A stretch of DNA of 64,000 nt from Gloeopeniophorella convolvens. Lineage: Eukaryota > Basidiomycota > Agaricomycetes > Russulales. The notes below the pieces were generated by a model that saw only the letters and a program-made list of their open reading frames with translations, did not search any database and had not been told where the DNA came from. Position 1 is the first letter of the stretch, and the number at the start of each line of letters is the position of its first letter. The position numbers and the translations under genes were made by a program. Shown piece after piece: positions 18,201 to 30,051 of this stretch. The stretch is taken from positions 62,001 to 126,000 of the forward strand of contig WTXD01000044.1 in assembly GCA_022496205.1 (NCBI GenBank), written 5' to 3'.

Positions 18201-19592
18201 GGCTGTGCAAGATGCTGCGTTCACCGACCGTGACGGCAAGGAGAAGGTCTGGTCCGAAACGAATGTATCCGAGGATTTCGACATGGCGCTGCGGCTCCAG
18301 ATGCGCGGCTACATCATTCGATGGGCAACTTACTCGAAGGGTAGTTTCAAGGAGGGCGTTTCGCTTACTGTTGACGACGAACTCAATCGTTGGCAAAAGT
18401 ATGCGTATGGTGAGTACTGTAACGTGCTATCATTCGTGTCAATACTGATGAGGCTCCAGGCTGTAGCGAGTGCGTAGACACATGGTCGAAATTTAGGCGC
18501 CCGATGCTGACAGTGGAGCAGACTTCTCTTCAATCCAATCGTGCAGTGGTGGCGTCGTGGGCCTGTCGCGCACCAAATCCATAGGTTCTTGTGGTCCGGT
18601 GCTCCATTCCATTACAAGATCTCTATGCTGGCCTGTAAGCAGCACTATTGTGTTGTACATGCATCTGCTGACGCCCAACTCTCCTCACTTCAAGATATGT
18701 TCTCTTACTGTGAGCATGTCTCCATCCTAAGCCGTTCCTTACTGACGTCGTTCTTCAACCAGTCGGTATCGCCGCGTCCATAACCATCGGCATCATCAAC
18801 TACGTCCTCCTGGGTTTCCAGTTCCCCGTGGACGCGTTCTACAGGCACAGTTTCGAGATCTGGCTCGCAACGACCGTCGTTTTCTTCGGATCGGGAAATA
18901 TCGGATTCACGCTCTTAGAGTACCGTCTTGGAGAGAAGCATTTGGTGCGTAATTGTCAGTTATTGCTCCGCGTTTGCACTCAAACCGCGGTACCCAGATG
19001 AAAGCATTGCTCACGAACGTGTTCTGGATACCGTTCTTGTAAGCTTATCTTACTCTGTGAGTGCATGGGATCGGCGTTGACGTTGTCCGTAGCTTCTTTT
19101 TCTTCGGTGGCCTTAGCATTCCTCTAAGCCAAGCCATCCTTGCCCACCTGTTCTCCTACAACATGACGTGGAGTGCAACCAAGAAGGAAGTCGAGCGGTC
19201 CAACTTCTTCAAAGAGGTCCCCAAAATCGCGAAACGGTGTGCAAGCATGACCACTGAGCGGGGTTCCTTTCTGACATCTTGACTAGATTCTGGTTCTCTC
19301 TCCTAGTATCCATCGCCGTCATTGGCGGCATGATTGTTTGCGCGACGTCTCTGGTGCCACTCGAGTGGCGTGTTGACGGTTCCGCCTGGGCCATTATCTT
19401 CCCTCTGGCGTACGTGCTCCAGGTTCCATGCATAGTGAATAGACAGCAGCTGATGATATGGCTTTAGCGTCGTCGCGGGATGCCACATTCTCTTCCCCGT
19501 GAGTGATCCCCCGGTCCACCCATGGCCGAATAAGACCACTGATGTACTTCCAGATCGTCCTCAACCCGTGGTTAATGATCTTCTCTTACTAA
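15210..19592 (+). CDS. Membrane glycosyltransferase family 2 protein (fungal GT2)
   Basis: Processive-type GT2 related to cellulose/chitin/hyaluronan synthases. It resembles the fungal GT2 class linked to hyphal growth on surfaces; that role is family knowledge and its product is unknown. Twenty-one exons join to 2778 nt (925 aa). Visible: a membrane stretch at FALCAVLPLLFCISL, the nucleotide-sugar region (ITIQMPVYKEGLEAVL, SIFVNDDGLR), the DxD motif in LLVDSDTVVPE, acceptor motif SEDFDMALRLQMRGY, the RW motif in DELNRWQKYAYG, then about four C-terminal membrane spans (for example ITIGIINYVLLGFQF and FWFSLLVSIAVIGGMIVCA), ending NPWLMIFSY. Two exons are tiny: 18460-18469 (10 nt) and 18695-18709 (15 nt). 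The first intron (15458-16030) is 573 nt, ten times the others. The start at 15210 is the first in-frame ATG. Confidence 0.9.
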
Positions 19593-21071
19593 GGGACTTC
19601 ACACTCCCCGTAATTCCCGGACTCTGTTTGCACCCGATCGGACATGCACACGAACCTCCTTTTCTACTCATTCACCCATAACCTCTGCTTCCGTCATGTC
19701 TTGTCACCTTGCATCTGTCCTGCTTGCATTTAGAATTATACCAACTTCTGTGACTCCTTCCCGAACTAACATTGGACCGTTTATTTGCCACTTGTTATCC
19801 AGCGGCCCGTCCCATGGGTGTCTATTTTGGGCATCCACGGTGTAGCTGCACGTACAACACCTTCACTTTAGGTCTCCTGTCCTTACACACGAGCTCAGGC
19901 ATGTCGTATGTAGCACTCACGTATGAAGACATGTTGGACACATACTTATTGGCCCCGTTTCTTCCTGTACCATGGACTTACCCTCTACTAGAGCGAGTCA
20001 TCCGCTCAGCGTCGAGAGACGTCAGTGTGCACGTAGGGAGACTTTGTCGATTGAAGTCATGGGACTCCGGCTGGTTTGTTCTATAAATGCATTCTAGCAC
20101 CGCATTGTGGCGTGCACGAGAGATATACTCGGAAATGGGGTCCCGATCGAACACGCGACAGAGTCGTGGCCGCGCCCTACGTCTTCGCAAGATGAGCGGT
20201 GCTGATTGAGAATCTGGGCCGTCCATAGCTCATGTGCGCAGCGCATTGTATGAGCGTGCGACCTGGCAAGCGCGGTGATCATGACAGTCCGGCCTCGCGG
20301 GTCGCCGTGGTGAGCCCTGCAGCTGCAAGGCTCCTGGACTGCAGACCGCAGCGGCGTCTCCTAGGTCCATTGCAACTCATTGCCTTCTGTTTCTAATTCG
20401 TGCGTGGGCGACGTCCAGCACCGGCAACTCTGGTGGTAGGCTGTCAGAGTTGGTGAAACCGGACGATGCCCGGCGCGTTGTGCCCGACGCGCTCAAGCCT
20501 ACTTATGTAAGTTCTGCTTACACCCTGCTTGACAGAAACTCAGGCTGTTCGCTGGGATCGACCCCTGGCCCCTCAAAAGGTAGAGAAACTCTAGAGGCAC
20601 GCGTCCTGAGATGAGTTGCCCAGGTGCGTGCTATGGCTTTCTGCCTGCCAAGGCCATTGCAATAAGGTTGACTGAGATTCGTGACAGGGCTGTCGGGGAA
20701 GGCCCAAAGAGACAGGCACACGCCTGCCACGAGGCGTTCTCGCCGCACCCCATAAGATGCGGTCGAAGCATGCACAACGTTCGCTACATTCTCCATTTCC
20801 CCACTGCTTGCCGGCGTCTGTGAAGGTGGGAAACTCGTGATCTGCGACCAGCGAGAAGCTGTAGGAGCGGCGAGAAAACCTTGCGACACGCGCTCGCGTT
20901 GTGGGTATCTGGCTCGAGTTGTATCTTGGAGCTCTGTGCTACTGTGAGTTTTTCTTAGACGCGTCCTTCTCTGCCTTTATCCGCTTCGCGGGTGCACCCT
21001 TGAGTTTTGCTGACCGACGTATTTTCAGTTGTTTCGTTAGCCTGTCGGCCCACTTGCTGCTGTAGAGCCTC
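19593..21071. other. Intergenic, 1.5 kb
   Basis: Between the GT2 stop and the ferric reductase start, both on the plus strand. It is AT-richer up to about 20100, then GC-rich. Small ORFs only; no gene, repeat or RNA gene recognised. Confidence 0.55.
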
Positions 21072-23418
21072 ATGGCCTCCCACTCTTCTGCCACCTCGAC
21101 CGCGAGCAGCAGTGCGCTTGTATCCTCTCCCTCCGCTATGTCCAGCGCACAGCCCTCTGCGGCATCCGCTCACAAGCTCGATGTTCCGAATCTCGTCTTC
21201 CATATAGACGTGGCTCTGCTTGGCCTATTTGCTATCTATGTTGCCCTGACGCTCCCCCGTGCACTTGTACGATTATTCCAACCCTCCGAGCTCCTCAATG
21301 GCTTCTTCCTGCGGGCTGGCTCCCCGCGTCCTCTAGAGCGGAGCAATAGCGCACGGACGCCTCCGCAGCGGTCAAACACGGTCAATCGCGCTGGCACGAT
21401 CGCCAAGTCTAACAGCAACTCTCGCCCGCAGCCAAAACGTTCCACCAGCACACGCACGAACCACAGCGCACGCACGCTCGTCGACGTCCCCGAGGACGGC
21501 AAGGTCCCCGACCAACCCTCGCACGTCGTCACCCCGCGTGTCCGTGGGTCCACGAAGCAGCACGGCCCGACGCGCGTGCCACTCTGGACGACGCTCGTGC
21601 ACCCCATGTTCGCGTACGCGCTCAACTTCCGCGTGGTGCCCGGCTTCTCGTTCGGGAAGTTCCTTGTCCTCTTAGTCTATGGCATCCTCATGCTCTACGC
21701 CTCGCTGTTCCACTCCAACCCGTTCACCGACCCCGTGCGCACGGGCTATGTCGCAATGTCGCAGATACCGATCGTCGTGGCGCTTGCGGGCAAGACGAAC
21801 TGGCTCAGCTGGGTCTGCGGCGTAGGGTACGAGAAGGTGAGATTTCAGTGACCTTGGCGGGTGCTGGTCTTAAGGGGTCGTAGTTGAACTACATTCACCG
21901 CTTTTGCGGGCGGGTCATCGTCATCGCGGTCAATGTTCATGCCTTTGGCTACTGTAAGTGCGATTCGTGTGTTGGCGTCCCGCGGTTGGCTCATCCGTTC
22001 GATAGTCTATAAATGGTCTCTCAACGGCACAATCTCAGCCGATCTGCGTACCACCAAGTTTCTTTGGGGCCTCATTGCACTTATCGCTGTCGACTTGTTA
22101 TTTGCATGCACACTTTCGTTTATACGAAACCGGATGTATTCTCTGTTCTTCACGATGCATGTCATCGGTGTCTCCCTCTTCCTGCTCGCCGTGAGTCTCC
22201 TTTCAATTTGTGTGTTCCCTCCATCGGGGGGCTGATGATCCCACAGACATACATGCACTCTCATACTTCGTTGCCTTATATTCTAGCCGCAGTGGGCCTC
22301 TACACATTCGATCACCTCGCTCGCATCGCCCGCACGCGCTACACCACCGCTCTGATCACCGCAGAGGACGCACTCAACGGCGGAACAACTCTGGTGCAAG
22401 TACCCGCCCTCGGCGCGGGTTGGCGTGCTGGTCAGCATGTTCGCGTCCGCGTTGTCAGCAACGCATGGTTCGGGTGGTGGGCCACCTGGCTTGTTGGCCG
22501 CGCACGGCCATTCACCGTCGCCGCGGGGTCCGACTCCGGAGGCATGCTGCTCCCGATCAAAGCCCAGGGTGCATGGACCCGCCGCCTGCTGCGCATGGCC
22601 GGGGGTGCATCAGACGCGCGCCCTGCCGAGAAAGTCACCGACCCAGAGCACGGCCGAGCCCCTGCACGAGAGGTCCGCATGATCATCGAGGGCCCGTACA
22701 GTGCGTGTTGCGCCATATTACTTTGTCCCCCCAATGCCCACACGCTGCCAAGGTGGCCCCGGCTATACCCTCTACACTGCTTACTCAGGCGCCGTGCTCG
22801 TCGCCGGCGGCAGTGGCATTTCATATGCGATGAGCGTCCTCGACGACATGCTGCAGAAGCACGCCTGCGGCAAGAGCCACGTCCGCTTCATCGAAGTCAT
22901 ATGGTCGGTCACGGACCCAGGTGAGCAGCCCCATCAGGACCTGCACAGCACAGTGCGGCTAACGGCCGCCCCAGACTCGCTCTACGCTCTCCTGCCCGAC
23001 CTCCTGCCGCTCATGCGCCCCCGCGCCTCGCCCCACACCGCCCTCTCGCTGCGCTTCACCGTGCACTGGACCCGCGCGTCCTCGCGTCCCCCCCGCGTGC
23101 CCCGCGTGCCGCTGCCGCCGGGCATGCACCTGCGCGCAGGGCGCCCGGACATCCACGCGACCCTGCAGAGCGTCATCGCGGGCGTGCGTGCGACGTATGC
23201 GTCGAAGCGCGGCGGGCCCGATGCGCCGAGCGGCGTCGTCATTGGCTCGTGCGGCCCCGACGCACTCATTGACGACGCCGCTCGGGCCGTCGGCCGCATC
23301 AGCTGGGCAGATTGGAAGGACGTTGGCGGTGTTGAGAGTATCGAAGAGTACGTGTGCTTTCGCCTTCCCGTGCAAGTTGTCCGCTCACAGACATCCACGC
23401 AGGGTGTTCGGGTGGTAA
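21072..23418 (+). CDS. Ferric-chelate reductase (FRE family)
   Basis: Plasma-membrane flavocytochrome that moves electrons from NADPH through FAD and heme to extracellular Fe3+ (or Cu2+) before uptake. Seven exons (21072-21836, 21884-21953, 22006-22190, 22247-22700, 22753-22920, 22975-23347, 23403-23418) join to 2031 nt, 676 aa. An N-terminal membrane span (VALLGLFAIYVALTL) is followed by a Ser/Thr/Arg-rich loop. Heme-ligand histidine pairs lie in NYIHRFCGR…NVHAFGY and MHVIGVSLFLLATYMHSH. The FAD motif is RARPFTVAA, the NADPH region is VLVAGGSGISYAMSVL, and a second NADPH contact is VVIGSCGPDALI. The last exon has only 16 nt and supplies the conserved C-terminal VFGW. Nothing in the neighbours (no multicopper oxidase or permease) shows whether iron is the true substrate. 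Confidence 0.9.
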
Positions 23419-23976
23419 AAAAAACTGAAGAAAAACTATGTATCTTATCCAGACATGCTGGTGTGTCTTACGATAGTCTCGACGATCACTCGAGGTATGA
23501 GTTGTTCTATCACTGTATCATAGGAGGTGTATATAGAGTGTCTGTGACTGCTAGCTTCGTTTATTTGGGCACCATGGATTGTCCTGTAGACTATTTACCT
23601 ACCCCAGGGCCGACTTTGTAGACGCCCAGGGACGAGCGCACGCAATATGCGAAATCTTACGACGCCAAGTATTCTATGCTGTGCTTCCTCGTGGCCGATG
23701 CTCGTCAGCCAGGCTTAAAAAAGCTGCTTCTTGGGCGCTGTTGTCCGACGTCGCACCAGCGCGTTGATGCACAATGGATCCGATGCCACCGCGTTACATG
23801 AGGTCAGGCCTGCTCTAGCAGGCAAATAACCGAGACCGAGATTTCACAAATCAGCACCCCCCATCCAGGTGATCAAAGTGTAAAGAGCCCCCGCGGAGGC
23901 GTCCGTTGCAGAGAGAGAGAGAGCGCTACAGTCAAGCCGACTACAACCTACACACACTACACAGCAGTCTCCCCGC
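23419..23976. other. Intergenic, 560 bp between convergent genes
   Basis: Shared 3' space of the ferric reductase (+) and eIF3l (-). It contains a short GA dinucleotide run near 23912-23924. No gene seen. Confidence 0.6.
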
Positions 23977-26293
23977 CTACGCCTTGGCCGCCCACGCGAC
24001 CTTCTTTGGCGCCGGTGCGGCAGCCTTGGGCCCCGCTTCGCCTGCGGCGGTGGCCGGCGGCGCGAGCGGCAGCGGGCTGTTCTTGACGCCGTCCAGCACG
24101 CGCTGCGCGTGCTCCGTATTACGGATGAACCAGCCCGCGAAGCGGCGGCCGACCGTGACCTCCGAGATGTGCACCATGTTCTGCGTGCGCAGAGGTCAGC
24201 CCGGTTGCTCAGGGAGAGAGGAAGGGAGGGCCGGCGCACCTCGTTGATGACAAAGTCCATGTCGCTCGTCGAGATCATCTGCCCGTCGAGCAGGTTCTTC
24301 TCGTTGCCGACACGGCTGACGGAGCGGCTCGCCGCCTTGACGGCCATCATCTGCTGCACCATCTCTTCCTCGTCCGCGTCGAGGAAGCTCGCGAGCTTGG
24401 CCGCGTCGAGCGAAGTGTACAGCTTGAGGAAGCTGCGCAGGGTCGGGACGGCTGCCTGCGCGCGCACGTCGGCGAGGAAGAGCGCTAGGTGCCGTTGCGC
24501 GGGCTCAGGCGACTGTTCTTCTGCGTAGGCCGCGAGCTGGTCGGGGTCGTCGTACGGTGGCGGGTTGGCGGAGATGAACTTAGGGCAGGCGTAGAGGAAG
24601 AGCTCCTCAAATGCGGGGAGACCCTCGTCACTATAGCCGCTCATCAACTCAGGGCGGATGTGATAGGTAGGAACACAGGCGCACCCCCGTGAGAGCTTGG
24701 CGAATTGGTCGCCATACCGGTCCTTGACAATATTCAAAATATTGTCGTCCAGCCTGCTTGGCGAGAGAGCGTTGCAGATGGCAAACAGCGCATACATACG
24801 GTCCGCGGTCTTGTTAATCTGCAGGGGAAAGTGTCAGTTAATGTCGACCTGAGGATCGTTAGCACGTACCTGGTCGTATTGGTAACTTCTTGTGTGGTAT
24901 TGTCGCATGCGGAGGATGAAGTTCAAGATCGACACAAATACGCGGATTGCGTCGGGGTACCGGCGTAGCATGATATAGCAGAATCCGACATAGTAGTACG
25001 TCGCGACGTGACAGGCAGTCACACGGGTGAAGGGATTCTGCAGGAATCGTCAGACAACGGCCAAACAGTACGAGAAGGAGCGCACCTTTTGGTTGAGCTC
25101 TACGTTCTCGACAACTTTAAGAGCGAGAGTAAAGTCGCCGAGCAATACGTGCACGCGCAACAAGCCGATGAGACTGAAGTAACCAAGCATGTGGTAGAGA
25201 GGCAGGGAGCCATAATCGCCCACAATCTCACTACTGGATACTTCAGGACAAGAGTTTGGTGCCAAGCACAGGCAGAACGTACGCAATCTCCTCTGCAGAC
25301 TTGCCCTGCTGCTGTGCAATAATGAACTCGTTGATCTTGGATTTTTGGATGAGGGAATAGAGGACATTGAGCACGCTGTATGCGCTCCAAACCTACGACA
25401 GATTGGCGTGAGATCAATGATCGAAGTGAACCACAGTTACCTGGCTGCCGTCGGCCAGCATCACCAGTTCCTCCTCCGTTTTTGTCTTGACCTTCGCACG
25501 CCAGACGTAGAATGACTGGAATTGGTAGATAAACTCGTCAACGATGTCCCATAACCACTGTTCTGGGAGCTGAAGCGACACAGGTCCGTCCTCGGAGTCT
25601 GCGGATGGTTGATCAGATGGGACCGTCGGCAGGACGGAGGGATGTACGCACTGAGGAGATAGTTGAAGAGTTCGCAGCTGTTCTCGTACGAGTGGAAGCG
25701 GTCGTCAATGTCGGGCTGCAGGCGCGAGTACACATGTCGGTAGTAGAGCTCGCGGTAAAGGATGAGGAAAAGTTGGTCTATATTCCAATGTTTAGCATAT
25801 CGGCGCAGGAAGATGAACTCCAACGCACCATCATTGACAAGGGGAGCTATAACCTCCGCCTCTGGCCACTCCGTCTTGGCATAGTACTTTTCGGTGAGGC
25901 GGTTCCACCCGCTCTCGTACGCAACAGTAATCTCCGCGAGGTTGTTCTCCAAGACAGCTTGATGGAAGTGCACGATAAACTGCAGGGAGATCAGGTAAAG
26001 GGACCAGTGGGATCCCGAGCGCGGAACGCACCCGCTTGACTACATCGGGGATCTGAGCAAACGCGGCCTGCTGCGCCATCTGCTGCTGCACCGCAAGCAG
26101 CGTCGCCTCGTCGATCCTGGGCTGAGCTAGGCGAGCAAGTCAATCAGAGATGCAGCAAGAGTACATCACGGGCTTGTGCACCATCGTCGTAGAGGCCGTT
26201 CTGGCCGTAGTTGCCGATGGCAAGATTGACGTCAACCTGGAGCTCCTCGTCGATCTCCTCCTGAGCCCAGAGACTGACGCGTGGCTGTGACAT
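23977..26293 (-). CDS. EIF3L: Eukaryotic translation initiation factor 3 subunit L
   Basis: Non-core eIF3 subunit; binds the 40S ribosome as part of the PCI/MPN octamer. It is absent from budding yeast but usual in filamentous fungi. Ten exons in gene order (26293-26170, 26126-26032, 25979-25829, 25777-25652, 25598-25441, 25392-25283, 25233-25086, 25037-24870, 24818-24240, 24180-23977) join to 1863 nt, 620 aa. Family strings: [92 protein letters not shown], then the PCI winged helix. The tail is Ala/Pro/Lys-rich. The start at 26293 (MSQPRVSLW) is the first ATG giving the acidic N-terminus. An apparent frameshift near 25250 disappears when the 49-nt intron 25234-25282 is removed. Confidence 0.93.
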
Positions 26294-26468
26294 GGTGCGG
26301 TATCGTTTGGAGTGTGTGCGCGATGCGCGACGATGTCGATGAGCCTTTGCTTTTTTGCCGGCCCGGGGCGTGCCGCTTGCTGCCCGAGTCGGAGCTCGAA
26401 CCCACCTAAATATTGTCCTCGCCAGCAGCCTCGACAACCGCAGCAGCCCACCTCTTAACTCTGCAATC
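26294..26468. promoter_or_regulatory. Compact bidirectional promoter, eIF3l / serine palmitoyltransferase small subunit
   Basis: Only 175 bp separate the two divergent start codons, so both core promoters and 5' untranslated regions must share it. No TATA box is evident. The arrangement is read directly from the two gene models; co-regulation is inference. Confidence 0.6.
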
Positions 26469-26895
26469 ATGGTCACGAAGCACACCAACGAAGACGAGGG
26501 AGGCTCTGTGTTTTCCCCGGAGTTGGGCCCGCTCTATAGGGCACCCAAGTCTCGCATCGGACGCTTCTTCTGGCGTTGGCGGTTATGGTTCGAGGCCACC
26601 TTCGCGATCTCAATGCTTCAACCATGGGAGAAGGGCCTCATTGGTGTGCTATATCTTCTTACAATGCATTTTCGCTGCTCACTTCTATGACCTGCCAGTC
26701 GTATTTATGCTCATCTTCTGGGGCTTGCTCCTCACGGGCATCTACCGATACCTCCCATACCACTTGGAGTTCCTCTACCGTCGTGGAGTCTACTACCTGT
26801 CAGGAACGGAGCAACCAGCGTGGTCGTCCGTACATGGTGCTGGAGCTGCCATTCTGTCTACTTCCCGTCCCCGCATCCTTACCGCCGAGTTGTAA
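26469..26895 (+). CDS. Serine palmitoyltransferase small subunit-like membrane protein
   Basis: Likely the small activating subunit of serine palmitoyltransferase, which catalyses the first step of sphingolipid synthesis in the endoplasmic reticulum. Two exons (26469-26643, 26699-26895; intron 55 nt) join to 372 nt, 123 aa. The signature is FEATFAISMLQPWEKGL followed by VVFMLIFWGLLLTGIYRYLP and HLEFLYRRGVYYLSG: an N-terminal amphipathic helix, the aromatic/acidic 'ML-PWE' motif of the ssSPT family, and one hydrophobic span of about 17 residues. The polar N-terminus is acidic (TNEDEGGS). The assignment rests on this short motif and the size, so the family is probable and the function inferred. 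The C-terminal 35 residues after the span have no recognisable feature, and a further intron cannot be excluded. Confidence 0.75.
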
Positions 26896-28366
26896 GGCGC
26901 TGTTGTGAACGGTGCACATATCCCGTTAGTCTCTACCCGTTTCGTTCCTCCTGCCGTAGACTGACGCGGCAATTCTGCTTCAGACTCGCATATATACCTT
27001 TTCTGTGAACACAGCCAGCGTTCTGGCTTACCTAGATGTGGGATGCAGAGACCATTCCCTGACGCTGTAAGATACAGGCTAACCGTAATATCTACTACCA
27101 TGCTCTGCCCTGCCTTCGTACCTCCTACTCCTTTCGGCTTGCCTGGACCACACCTGAATTCTTGCTTGCAAGGCGCGTCCTACGCCAGCTCTCGAGAAGC
27201 CGAAAACGTTTATCGCTGCCATGTCAACCCAGAGTGAAGCGCGCTCGGGATAATATTGTTCACGCGACTTGAAAAGTCACGGTGGTAATTGTGGTGAGAC
27301 GCATACTTTATAAGTCGAAGCCGGCCCCTCGGAATAGTACGGATTGGATGCGTCGGGTGATCCCGGATGCACACCCGTACACCAATGGTTCTCCAGATCT
27401 TATCTGCATTTATCCCAGGGCTGCATCCCCTCGTGCTGTTGCTCGTGACGATTGTAGCGCCTCTCGGTCAAGTCGAAACTCCTACCGGGGGAGACGGGGT
27501 GTCACGCTGATTTCTCTAAGCCAGAGCCGGGACCAGCACAGTGCCTTGAATCTCAAGCTTGGATCGACTGGGACGATGTGCACGAATCTGGTGGTTGCTA
27601 TTGTACTAGAGACTTCTGCCGAGGCTGATACGCTCTCAACGAGGATCACCGTGGGCTTGTGACGTGTCTTCGTTCTGCCCGGCTTTCCAGCGAACGCGAA
27701 TGCCCATTTTCAGTTTCGAGAAGGGATTTCTTACTCGTTTATTCGGCGCGCGATCCGCAGGATACGAACATACCCCGGCGTGTCTACGTAACAATTGTCG
27801 GTCAAGACGATTTACCAGCGCAGCGAAGAGCCTCGACATGGTACGACAGGAGAGGCGAAAAAGGTCTCGAGTCGAGCTGTGTACGAGAGGTATGACACAA
27901 TGGCAACGTTATAGGGACGGGTTGGAAAGGGGAGAGCGCCGAAACAGCAACGAACCGTTGGGGAGGCACTTCGGACTAGCTCGGCTGTCGGTCGAAGGCA
28001 TGGTTGAAAATGTTGGGACAACATGGCGCGTCAGCCGTGCGCACAGATGGCCACGCTAGAAGGACAGGCCGGGGGCTGCTGGGAGCAGGAAGGCGGAGAG
28101 GGCGTGTCGAGGAGAGGAGGAAGAGGGGGGTGGGCACGGAAGCGGAAGCGGAGACGGGGACGGGCCGGACGGATGGGCGGCGGCTTGTGACAAGAGAGGC
28201 GGTGGCGGTGAGGCAGCTGGCTGGGGAGCAACGCAGACCACCTGAGCATGCGCCTGGGGATCCTGGGCGCAATATAACTTCTCCATTCCACCACCCTCAA
28301 AATGGCCCCGCCGTCCCGCGCTTCCTCGTCCACTCCAACCACCACCAACCCCCGCCGTTTCCCGCT
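26896..28366. other. Intergenic, 1.5 kb
   Basis: Between the ssSPT-like gene and the mitochondrial carrier. The last 300 bases are purine-rich on the plus strand (long GGAGAGG-type tracts around 28070-28160). An upstream ATG at 28302 opens a short frame that runs past the carrier start (stop near 28463). No other gene recognised. Confidence 0.55.
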
Positions 28367-30051
28367 ATGTCCGCACCGATACAGGACGCCGCCCCGCCCC
28401 TCCCCGCAGGCGAGAAGATCCCCGCCCCCAAGGCCAAGAAGCAGCCCTATCCCTTCTGGCTAGGAGGTGAGCGCCTCCTCCGTAATCGCGGTCACGCGCT
28501 CCCTGCTCACTGTCTCCCACCGCGCAGGCGTCGCCGCGACCATCGCCGCATCGATCACGCAGTAAGCTCCCCACACCCTGCACCCTCTCCCGCGACGCCT
28601 GACACGCCACCTGCGCAGCCCGTTGGATCTGACGAAAGTGCGCCTGCAGGCGTCGGGGGACAAGCGCATGATCGAGTCGATACGCAAGACGGTGCGGACG
28701 GCAGGTGCGCGCGCAGCCCGGCCGCGAGATCCGGGGCTCGATCACTCACGTCATGGCGTGTGTCGGCCGCTCCCACAGGTGCCCGCGGCCTCTTCGACGG
28801 CATCACCGGCACATGGATGCGCCAGATGTCCTACTCGCTCTGCCGCTTCTGGGCGTACGACGAGAGCAAGAAGATCGTTGGCGCAGGTATGTCGCTTTCT
28901 CCAGCCACGACGAGCGCGAGGCGCGCTTCCTTCATTGCGATATATCACCGTGCTGCACTCGATGAAAGGGGCTTCGCACCCTCGTGCATGAGCGGATTTC
29001 GCTTTCGCGCTCTGATTCGTGAGCGTTTGTCCTTCGGTTCTGATACCTCTTCCCAGGTGCGAACGCGCCAGCATGGAAATTAGCACTCGCCGGTAGCATG
29101 GGTATGATGCACCCCTCCCACCCTGTCCAACCCCCTGACAATTGTTCGCAGCCGGTGGTATCGCCGGCGTCATCGGCAATCCCGCAGGTAAGTTCTCTGT
29201 CGCACCCCCAAACAACTTGTGCTGACGTCCTCATGTGCTTCCAGAAATCGTCATGGTGCGCAGCTATTTACCCCCACACGCGCGCCCTGTTCGGTGCCTG
29301 ATCGGCCCGCTTCATATTCAGGTCCGCCTGCAAGGCGACTTCGCCAAACCGCCCGAAAAGCGCTTCAATTACAAGCACTGCTTCGATGCACTGTTCCGCG
29401 TACGCGGCGCTACTTGTCTGGTTCGTCCTGCGATGATACTGATGCTGCTGTGTGCAGATGGTGCGCGAGGAGGGCGCGTCGTCGCTAGCACGCGGGCTCG
29501 CGCCGAACGTGTTCCGCGCGGTCCTCATGAACGCGAGCCAACTCGCATCGTGAGATTTGATTCCATGCTATCTACTGTATACGACACTGACGCGGCGCAG
29601 ATACGACTTCTTCAAGGCAGAGCTGCTCAAGACGCAGTACTTCAACGATAACATCTACTGCCATTTCACTGCCAGTTTCGCAGCTGTAAGCATCCGGTGA
29701 CATGTGGGCTCTCGAAGCAATTGTTTATAAGCGTACTTTTAAGGGCACCGTCGCGACGACCGTCTGCTCGCCCGCAGATGTGCTCAAGAGCCGCATCATG
29801 AACGCGTCGGGACCGGGATCATCTGTAAGTGACGCCGTGGCCTTTCCCTATATTCCGCCGACTGACCACGGTTATCAGTCCACGCTGGGGGTGATCCGCC
29901 ACTCGTTGCAACAGAGGGTCCCGGATTCATGTTCAAGGGCTGGCTGCCCGCGTGGTCCCGTCTGCAGCCGACAACAATTCTCATATTCCTGACCCTCGAG
30001 CAACTGAAGAACGTCGTAGACTGGTCTCGCGACCACGGCCTTCGATTGTAG
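28367..30051 (+). CDS. DIC1: Mitochondrial dicarboxylate carrier, frameshifted near its 3' end
   Basis: Six-span mitochondrial carrier, most like the dicarboxylate carriers that exchange malate or succinate for phosphate. Twelve exons: 28367-28466, 28528-28561, 28619-28704, 28779-28886, 29057-29101, 29152-29187, 29245-29255 (11 nt), 29322-29399, 29458-29549, 29601-29685, 29744-29824, 29879-30051. Carrier repeats are clear: SITHPLDLTKVRLQ, GNPAEIVMVRLQGD and TTVCSPADVLKSRIMN, each with PxD/ExxK/R-type signature positions. The summed length is 929 nt, one short of a multiple of three. The frame reads STLGVIRHSLQ and must then shift by one base at about 29904-29914 to continue EGPGFMFKGWLPAW…LEQLKNVVDW. 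Either one base is missing from the assembly or the last helix is lost by a real frameshift. Because the downstream frame stays fully conserved, a sequencing indel is more likely. Confidence 0.85.

Noticed and set aside
22013..22924. 303-codon frame overlapping the ferric reductase
   Set aside because: Shadow frame inside the reductase; it only partly shares the true reading frame and contains intron sequence.
25234..25282. Frameshift in eIF3l between the AEEIA and SEIVGDYG segments
   Set aside because: A 49-nt intron with GTACGT donor and CCAG acceptor explains it, and the full chain is 1863 nt, in frame.
28004..29083. 359-codon plus-strand frame
   Set aside because: It reads through the leader and several introns of the mitochondrial carrier in mixed frames; the spliced carrier model explains the region.
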